NCBI RefSeq assembly: GCF_003598715.1
Contig: NZ_QZFU01000029.1
Location: 310,001-374,000, forward strand
From: Nocardia panacis
GTDB lineage: Bacteria > Actinomycetota > Actinomycetes > Mycobacteriales > Mycobacteriaceae
Direction: 5' to 3'
DNA: 64,000 bases
The notes under the pieces were generated by a model that did not search any database, had not been told where the DNA came from, and was given only the letters and a program-made list of their open reading frames with translations. The translations under genes and the position numbers were made by a program. Shown here piece by piece: positions 58,614 through 64,000 of the stretch. How positions within the stretch are numbered: the first letter of the stretch is position 1; every line of letters begins with the position of its first letter.

Positions 58614-59504
58614 TCAGTTGTGTGTGGAACGCACCGCCCGATCCGGCGTCTCGTCGTCCATCTCGGCGAAGAACCCGCCGATCACATCCTCGATCTCCGA
58701 GATGGACCGCGCGCAGTACAGGACCGGTTGATAGCGCGTGATGTCGTATTCCGCCGTACCCATTTCGACCACGTTCAGCGGGCGCAGTCGCGCGTGGCGG
58801 AACTCCTCGATCTCACCGTAGGAGGACAGCAGACCCGCTCCGTAGCAGCGGATTTCATCGTGCTCGCGGACCACGCCGAATTCCATCGAGAACCAGAACA
58901 CGTCGGCGAGGAACTTCAGCGCCCGGTCCGTCTCGAGCCGTGCGACGGCCGCGCCCACGGTCTCGTAGATATCGGCGAAGCGCCTGCTCGCGATCTGAGT
59001 GCCGTGGCCGATGATCTCGTGCACCGCGTCGGGTTCGGGTGTGTAGAGCGGTGCGGAGTGGTGCCGAATGTACTGGGTGGAGTGGAAGATCCGGTCCGCG
59101 AACGACCCGAAGAATTGGCGCAGCGGCACCAGCCCGGCGGCCGGGGCGTAGCCGAAGCCGGTGAGCGGCGCGAGCCCCGTGCAGACCTCGTCCAACTGCG
59201 GGATGTGGTCCGTGGGCAGATTCAGCATCGCGCCGGCGTCGCGCACCTCGCAGCAGGCGTACTTGTCGTGTTTGACGCGCAATTCGGCGCAGACGATTCG
59301 CCAGACCTGCTGTTCCTGATCGGTGTAGTCGATGCGCGGCAAGGGGTCGCCGGGTCGGTAGTCCAGCGCTTTCGCGGCGATCGCATTGCGGCGCGCGCGG
59401 TATTCGGGATCGCGCACACCGGGATGTTCGTCGCTGAGGTGCACCATCACATCGCCGTCGCCCGTGCGGGTGACCGGCGAGTACAACTGGGCCTCGGTGA
59501 ACAT
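58614..59504 (-). CDS. phhA: Aromatic amino acid hydroxylase (phenylalanine 4-monooxygenase type)
   Basis: 296 residues. Iron ligands are in EPDAVHEIIGHGTQ (two His) and FWFSMEFGVV (Glu). VWRIVCAELRVKHDKYACCE, PAAGLVPLRQFFGSFADRIF and HSTQYIRHHSAPLYTPEPD are conserved. The enzyme uses tetrahydropterin and O2 to make tyrosine from phenylalanine. No pterin-recycling gene is adjacent. ATG at 59504 gives a typical short N-terminus. Confidence 0.88.
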   Translation of the reverse strand: MFTEAQLYSPVTRTGDGDVMVHLSDEHPGVRDPEYRARRNAIAAKALDYRPGDPLPRIDYTDQEQQVWRIVCAELRVKHDKYACCEVRDAGAMLNLPTDHIPQLDEVCTGLAPLTGFGYAPAAGLVPLRQFFGSFADRIFHSTQYIRHHSAPLYTPEPDAVHEIIGHGTQIASRRFADIYETVGAAVARLETDRALKFLADVFWFSMEFGVVREHDEIRCYGAGLLSSYGEIEEFRHARLRPLNVVEMGTAEYDITRYQPVLYCARSISEIEDVIGGFFAEMDDETPDRAVRSTHN

Positions 59505-59853
59505 ACTTCGATGCAAGCACCGTGCGAGCACGCCGACAACGAACCTTCAGCAAACTAGGCGGATTGTCTAGCTATATCGCCGGTATCTAGGGCATTCATC
59601 CATATCGAGCAGGGTGATACCTGGGTGTATGGCAAACAAACCTGCCCGGTGCGGATATTCTCGCCGACAGTGCGGGGCGCTCGGCAACCTGTCTCGACGG
59701 ATCGGTTGCCTCGCCGCTGTGCCACGTGCCCTCGCCGGTGATCGGTGCGCGAGATTCCGCGCCGGTCCGACAGCGCGCCCGCAGCGCGGACGCCCCGACC
59801 TGTCGGTGGCTGCCGGCATGATCGCATCACAACACCGCACCCGAGGGGGACCG
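59505..59853. other. Intergenic region between hydroxylase and radC
   Basis: 349 bp with no credible gene; 59560-59650 is clearly less GC-rich than the surroundings. It must contain the divergent promoters. An imperfect palindrome (CTAGCTAT...GTATCTAG) at 59568-59590 may be regulatory. Confidence 0.4.
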
Positions 59854-60537
59854 ATGTCGATAGCGATTGCCAATCTGCCCTCCGGTCAGCGTCCGCGCGA
59901 GCGGCTGCTGGCCCTCGGCCCATACGCGCTCAGCGACAGCGAATTGCTCGCGCTCCTACTGGGGCAGGGTCGTCGCGGTGCGAGCGCTCTCGATGTGGCC
60001 ACCGAACTGCTCTGCGAACACGGCGGCTTGGCCGGACTGTCCGCGGCGCGCCTGGAGGAACTATCCCGCCGCACCGGCGTCGGCCCCGCCAAGGCCGCCG
60101 CGATTGTCGCCGCGTTCCACCTGGGTTTTCGAGCCAGAGGGTGTGTCGATGACGCGCCGCAACTATTCGATTCGGTCGACGTCGCCGAGGTCGCGTTGCC
60201 GATGTTCGCGGGCGCGCGGGTCGAGCGGCTGCTCGTGCTGGTCTGCGACGCGCAGAATCGCCTGCGGCGCAAGATATTTGTCGCCGAGGGCGCGTTGGAC
60301 GAGGTCGTCGTCCCGGTGCGCGAGGTGCTCAATACCGTGCTGCGTCACGACGGTCGCGCCTTCGCCGTCGCGCACAATCACCCCTCGGGCGATCCGCGCC
60401 CCAGCGCGGAGGACCGCCGCACCACCGCCGTACTCGGCCGCGCCGCCCAAACGGTCGGTCTGCGCTTTCTCGATCACGTGGTGATCGCGGGGGAGCGCTG
60501 GGATACGGCGCCGCCGCTTATGCCTATCGATCGCTGA
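59854..60537 (+). CDS. radC: RadC-family JAB1/MPN-domain protein
   Basis: 227 residues. An N-terminal UPF0758 HhH-like part (PRERLLALGPYALSDSELLA, LSRRTGVGPAKAAAIVAAF) is followed by the metalloprotease-like domain with the JAMM residues in AVAHNHPSGDPRPSAED. GPYALSDSE and LDHVVIAGE are family signatures. Despite the name, a repair role is not established. The ATG at 59854 has a GAGGGGG just upstream. Confidence 0.9.
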   Translation: MSIAIANLPSGQRPRERLLALGPYALSDSELLALLLGQGRRGASALDVATELLCEHGGLAGLSAARLEELSRRTGVGPAKAAAIVAAFHLGFRARGCVDDAPQLFDSVDVAEVALPMFAGARVERLLVLVCDAQNRLRRKIFVAEGALDEVVVPVREVLNTVLRHDGRAFAVAHNHPSGDPRPSAEDRRTTAVLGRAAQTVGLRFLDHVVIAGERWDTAPPLMPIDR

Positions 60538-60543
60538 GTCGGA

Positions 60544-60700
60544 CCCTGTCTCGGAGTCTCATCCGGCGCCGCCGCGGCCCAGTTCACCGCCTGGCCGCGT
60601 TGTCGTCGTCCCCGAGACAACGCCGGTATCGGGAACTCCGCCGCCTTTCCGGGCAACGAGTTGGACCACGGAGGCATCCGAATGCGACTCCGAGACAGGG
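60544..60700. repeat. 157-bp element with terminal inverted repeats
   Basis: CCCTGTCTCGGAGTC (60544-60558) and GACTCCGAGACAGGG (60686-60700) are perfect 15-bp inverted repeats; extended inward they match at 21 of 23 positions. Inside, CGTTGTC (60599-60605) pairs with a GACAACG downstream. It contains no gene. It could be a small non-autonomous transposable element or a two-site operator for the downstream exporter. No target-site duplication was seen. Confidence 0.65.
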
Positions 60701-60768
60701 CAAAGGGTGACCTATCTCGCAGTGTCGCCGCTTTACCTCGAGTGCGCTCGAGGTTCAAGAATCATCCG

Positions 60769-62172
60769 ATGACTTCATCGGATTCGGCAGCGGGCTGGCG
60801 CGGCCTGGTCACCGGTGGCCGCCTCGGCGCGGCCGTCGTATTGGCGGGCGGCACGGCGCTCTACGCCATCAGCAGCTACGTGACGGCCAGCCTGCTGCCC
60901 ACCGCCATCCGGGATATCGGCGGCGCACGCTATCTGGCCTGGGCGACAACGGTTTTCGTGGTCGCGTCGATCGCGTCGTCCACGCTGGTGAGCCGGATGC
61001 TCGCGGTGCGCGGGCCGATCGTGTCCTACCTGATCGGATACGGGCTCTTCGCCGCGGGCACCGTCGTCGCCGCCCTCAGCCCCACCATGGCGGTGATGCT
61101 GGTGGGCCGCGTCATTCAAGGGCTCGGCGGCGGGCTGGTGATGGCGCTGGCCTACGGGGTGATCCACCTCGCCTATCCGCAGGAGTTGCGTAGGCGGGCG
61201 ACGGCGCTGGTGTCGGCCATGTGGGGTGTCGGCACCTTCATCGGTCCGGCACTGGGTGGGGTGTTCGCCCAATTGGGTTATTGGCGTTTGGCTTTCGTCG
61301 CCCTGGCCGTGCTGACGGCAGGCATCGCCGCGGTCGTGCCCTACGCGCTGCGCGGCAGCGCGCCCACCGGGATGGCGCAGGCCGCGCCGATCATCTCCTT
61401 GACGCTGCTGGCCGCGGCCGCGGCGCTGGTCAGTATCGCCAGTGTGCTGCACGGGAGTTGGACGCTGCTCGGCATTGTCGGTGCGCTCGGTGTCAGCGCG
61501 GTCTTCATCGGCTACGAGCGGCGCGCGTCCGCCACGGTGCTGCCGAAGGCGACCTACCATGCGGATTCGCCGCTGCGTTGGATCTATCTGACGATGATCG
61601 CCGTCGCCATCGGTATCAGCGTGGAGAATTTCGTGCCGCTGTTCGCCCAGGGCATCGGCGGTTTGGGTCCGCTGCTCGCCGGATTCATCGGCGCGGCCGC
61701 CTCATTGGCCTGGACGGTGGCGCAGGTGTGGAGCGTCAACGCCACACCGGCCGGGGCCGCTCGACTGCGGGTCATCGGACCGGCGGTGATCGCGGCCGGT
61801 CTGGTGCTGGCCGCGATCTTCCAGATCACCGACGGCGATGTGGGGCGGATCGTGGTCTGGACGCTGTGCCTGATGGTCGCGGGCACCGGAATCGGGCTGT
61901 CCTGGCCGCATTTGGCAACGGCGGTCATGGGGGCCACTACGGATCCGCTGCAGGGGCAGCAGGCTTCGGCGGCCATCGGCACCGTGCAACTCATCGCCAA
62001 TGCCTTCGGCGCGGCCATCTCCGGTGTGCTGGTCAATCTCGGTGAGCCGTCGATGGTGCGTTCGGTGCGCTATCTGGAGATCGGGTTGGCCGTCATCGCG
62101 GTCCTCGGCGTCGCCGGTGCCCTCGCGGCGCGCGGGCGGGTGCGGTCGGAGCCGGTGCGCACGGCGGTCTGA
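60769..62172 (+). CDS. MFS transporter, DHA2-like
   Basis: 467 residues with many helices: ALYAISSYVTASLLPTAIRD, then a MLVGRVIQGLGGGLVMALAY segment and GVGTFIGPALGGVFAQLGYW (antiporter motif C). ATG at 60769 is the first sensible start after the inverted-repeat element. Substrate unknown; probably a drug or metabolite exporter. Confidence 0.87.
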   Translation: MTSSDSAAGWRGLVTGGRLGAAVVLAGGTALYAISSYVTASLLPTAIRDIGGARYLAWATTVFVVASIASSTLVSRMLAVRGPIVSYLIGYGLFAAGTVVAALSPTMAVMLVGRVIQGLGGGLVMALAYGVIHLAYPQELRRRATALVSAMWGVGTFIGPALGGVFAQLGYWRLAFVALAVLTAGIAAVVPYALRGSAPTGMAQAAPIISLTLLAAAAALVSIASVLHGSWTLLGIVGALGVSAVFIGYERRASATVLPKATYHADSPLRWIYLTMIAVAIGISVENFVPLFAQGIGGLGPLLAGFIGAAASLAWTVAQVWSVNATPAGAARLRVIGPAVIAAGLVLAAIFQITDGDVGRIVVWTLCLMVAGTGIGLSWPHLATAVMGATTDPLQGQQASAAIGTVQLIANAFGAAISGVLVNLGEPSMVRSVRYLEIGLAVIAVLGVAGALAARGRVRSEPVRTAV

Positions 62173-62303
62173 GATGTTCTGACGCGTCCGAGAAGACGTG
62201 GGGTCGAGAAAGTTCGGATGCGCAACAGGTGTCGGAAGTTTGAACGCGCACTGCTTTCGGGAGCGTTGTGCCGCCGAAACCCTCGGCGGCGCAACGCGTC
62301 TCC

Positions 62304-62726
62304 TCATTTCGGTTCGATGAGCTGGGTCAGTCGCAGGTGATTGCCGGAGGGGTCACGCAATGAGCAGTCGATACCGTAGGGCCGCTGCGCGGGCTTCTCG
62401 ACGAATTCGACACCGCGCGCCTGCATCGCCTCGAACTCGGCCTGGACATCGTTGGTGGTCAGGAACACCGTCCCGGCAAAGCCTTTCGACATCAGGTCGC
62501 GCACCTGCGCACCGGTCTCCTCGTCCATGACCGGTAGGCCCGGAATCGCCATGAGCACGATCTCGGTATCGGGCTGGCCGACCGGGCCGACGCTGAGCCA
62601 GCGGAAATCGCCCATTTCCGGGACGGTCACATCGGAGCGCAACTCCATGCCGAGCTTGTCGGTGTAGAAGGCGGCCGCGGCGTTCTGATCGTGCACCCAC
62701 AGTTGCACGCTGCTGATCTTGATCAC
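62304..62726 (-). CDS. VOC-family (glyoxalase-like) protein
   Basis: 140 residues from GTG with GAGGAG upstream. VQLWVHDQNAAAAFYTDKLG, FRWLSVGPVGQPDTEIVLM and CSLRDPSGNHLRLTQ are the paired beta-alpha-beta units and metal ligands of the vicinal oxygen chelate fold. Function unknown. It is probably co-transcribed with the AraC gene upstream, 39 bp away. Confidence 0.88.
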   Translation of the reverse strand: MIKISSVQLWVHDQNAAAAFYTDKLGMELRSDVTVPEMGDFRWLSVGPVGQPDTEIVLMAIPGLPVMDEETGAQVRDLMSKGFAGTVFLTTNDVQAEFEAMQARGVEFVEKPAQRPYGIDCSLRDPSGNHLRLTQLIEPK

Positions 62727-62765
62727 GGTGTTCTCCTCGCATCGAGTGGTTCGTCGCAGACAACG

Positions 62766-63200
62766 CTATTGCGCGGCAGGCCCGGAATCTTCTCGAAAAC
62801 TGCTGCGTTGCGGCCGCCCGAAGAAACGGACCATGCAGGCGGGAATGCGGGCGTAGTGCGCGGCGGGTGGAAAGGCGGCCCGGTAGGCCCGCGGTGCACG
62901 GCCATAGGTGCGGGTGAAGCTCGTCGTGAACGAGCCGACGCTCTGCCATCCGACCAGGAAGCAGATCTCGGCCACCGACCGATCGGTTGTGCGCAATAGT
63001 GCCGCTGCCCGCTCCAACCGCCGCGTCATCAGATAGGCGTGCGGCGATTCCCCGAACGCCCGCCGAAACTCCCGACTGAAATGCGCCCGCGACAACCCCG
63101 CCGCCCGAGCCATATCCGCCACCTCGACCGCCTCGGAATACCGCGCATCCGCCAAATCCTTGGCCCGCAACAAATGCCGCGCAATGGGTACCGCCGCCAC
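62766..63200 (-). CDS. AraC-family regulator, DNA-binding domain only
   Basis: 144 residues from GTG. The two HTH units are VADMARAAGLSRAHFSREFR and VAEICFLVGWQSVGSFTTSF, with GRAPRAYRAAFPP. The usual ligand-binding domain is absent. It is next to the VOC gene, which it probably regulates. Confidence 0.88.
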   Translation of the reverse strand: MAAVPIARHLLRAKDLADARYSEAVEVADMARAAGLSRAHFSREFRRAFGESPHAYLMTRRLERAAALLRTTDRSVAEICFLVGWQSVGSFTTSFTRTYGRAPRAYRAAFPPAAHYARIPACMVRFFGRPQRSSFREDSGPAAQ

Positions 63201-63231
63201 CCGCCCAGTATCCCAGCCACCCCCGACATCC

Positions 63232-63666
63232 TCAGTTGACGCTGCCCTGCGGCACCACCCAAACGTGAGGTTGGCGCGTTACGGCCGCTATGTGTTCGAA
63301 GTCGGCGTCGTAGTGGACCAGGACCGCGCCGTGGAATTCGGCGGTCGCGGCGGTAAGGATGTCGATGATTCCGGCGGCGCGGTGTTGGCTTTTGCGGGCC
63401 ATGAGTTGTTGGATCTCGCGGGCGCGTTCCGCGATGGATTCGTTGATCGGCAGGTTGACGTAGAGCGCGCGGCGCCGCTGTGCGATGGTCTGCACGTCGG
63501 TGACACTGCGCCCGGAATATCCGGCTTCCAGGTCGACCGTGACCGTGGTCGCGGCGGCCCCGTCCGCGATCAGACCCGCGATCACCCTGCGTACGGCATC
63601 GTTCTTGAACCGAGCGGTGGCGGAGGTATCGATCAGGTGCAGTCGCAGCGGGGTGATCGCCGTCAA
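63232..63666 (-). CDS. VapC-type PIN-domain toxin
   Basis: 144 residues. LRLHLIDTSATARFKNDAVR holds the first Asp, VTVDLEAGYSGRSVTDV the Glu, and HRAAGIIDILTAATAEFHGA and LVHYDADFEHIAAVT the later acidic residues. TTG at 63666 is the only start adjacent to the antitoxin stop (TTGA overlap), so initiation may be weak and coupled. Confidence 0.82.
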   Translation of the reverse strand: MTAITPLRLHLIDTSATARFKNDAVRRVIAGLIADGAAATTVTVDLEAGYSGRSVTDVQTIAQRRRALYVNLPINESIAERAREIQQLMARKSQHRAAGIIDILTAATAEFHGAVLVHYDADFEHIAAVTRQPHVWVVPQGSVN

Positions 63667-63872
63667 CGGCGGGCCTGGTCCATGATGTCCGGATCGTCGA
63701 TGTCCGGACCGACACCGAAACCGTACGGGTCGTTCAGAACCTGCTCGATCCGCCGTCGCCGCTCGGCGACGAATTCCAGCGCGGCGTTGACGGTGTCCTT
63801 CTTCGTCGTGGTGCCGAGTTCTTTGGCGGCCAGGGCTAGCGCCTCGTCGTTCAGATCGATCATCGTCTTCAT
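63663..63872 (-). CDS. VapB-type ribbon-helix-helix antitoxin
   Basis: 69 residues. MKTMIDLNDEALALAAKELG and TTTKKDTVNAALEFVAERRR form the ribbon-helix-helix DNA-binding fold of VapB proteins. The C-terminal arm (DPYGFGVGPDIDDPDIMD) should bind the toxin. It overlaps the toxin start. Confidence 0.85.
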   Translation of the reverse strand: MKTMIDLNDEALALAAKELGTTTKKDTVNAALEFVAERRRRIEQVLNDPYGFGVGPDIDDPDIMDQARR

Positions 63873-63949
63873 ACACCTCACGGTATGTCTGCGGATCTAT
63901 CGCTAGCAATACTACGAGATATTCGATGCCGAGTTGTAGCCGGATACGA

Positions 63950-63986
63950 CGAAGGCCGCCCGAATCCAGGATTCGGGCGGCCTTCG
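63950..63986. terminator. Long perfect hairpin at the right edge
   Basis: 18-bp perfect arms CGAAGGCCGCCCGAATCC/GGATTCGGGCGGCCTTCG around a single A. It probably terminates a gene beyond the right edge, or transcripts from both sides. Confidence 0.7.
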
Positions 63987-64000
63987 GAAGACAGCGGTCA

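Noticed and set aside
1..64000. CRISPR arrays, rRNA and tRNA genes
   Set aside because: No regularly spaced identical repeats and no cloverleaf with conserved T-loop sequence were seen; a dedicated tRNA scan was not possible.

Overview
The window is high-GC chromosomal DNA from a mycolic-acid actinomycete, most likely a Nocardia. The basis is gene content and order: groEL1 end, sigK-type sigma factor, whiB3, sigD with its anti-sigma factor, DUF5319, guaB2, guaB3, guaA, imuA', imuB, trmL, dnaE2, metX, metY, icd, trpS, yihY and a dacB-type carboxypeptidase. This order follows the corresponding stretch of the Mycobacterium tuberculosis chromosome. GTG and TTG starts and ATGA-type overlaps are frequent. 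No rRNA, tRNA, CRISPR array or intact insertion sequence was recognised.

Left edge (1-390): the first bases encode the N-terminus of a Bxb1-like large serine integrase. A hybrid attachment site follows, then the last 21 codons of groEL1 and its terminator. The window therefore starts inside an element integrated into groEL1. From 500 to 11.8 kb lie stress and purine genes: sigK with a very short anti-sigma factor, whiB3 (long leader), a TPR-like gene, sigD/rsdA, DUF5319, and guaB2-guaB3-guaA. A hydrolase that has lost its nucleophile sits between guaB3 and guaA, and a vapBC pair follows guaA.

12.5-17.8 kb holds an EsrISR-like envelope-stress system: a small membrane protein and a PspC/toast-rack protein, divergent from a PspC-histidine kinase and its LuxR regulator. 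Two matching operator-like repeats lie between the divergent genes. A Ser/Thr kinase follows. 17.9-26.6 kb is the mycobacterial-type mutasome: imuA', imuB and dnaE2, with LexA-type boxes before imuA' and before a TPR-like gene co-directional with dnaE2. imuA' and imuB are separated by a gap holding a small antisense gene.

26.6-34.3 kb carries an SDR, a sucrase/ferredoxin-like protein, an alpha/beta hydrolase, DUF3017, metX-metY and icd. metY is preceded by a SAM-IV riboswitch and then a 20-residue Cys-rich leader peptide (MCCRC...). 34.5-41.5 kb has an MFS exporter, a TetR regulator and a five-gene beta-oxidation-like operon; the regulator and the operon share an 18-bp palindrome. 41.5-52.9 kb holds a repeat coiled-coil protein, a hydrolase, a frameshifted exonuclease III, a secreted RNase/barstar pair, trpS, yihY, dacB1, and an MFS/TetR drug-resistance module.

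53.1-56.5 kb is an overlapping four-gene type VII-substrate-like cassette. The rest contains a GNAT enzyme, a DJ-1/AraC pair, an aromatic amino acid hydroxylase, radC, a small element with terminal inverted repeats, an MFS exporter, a VOC protein, an AraC regulator and a second vapBC-like pair. All calls come from reading the sequence and recalled family features; no database search was run.
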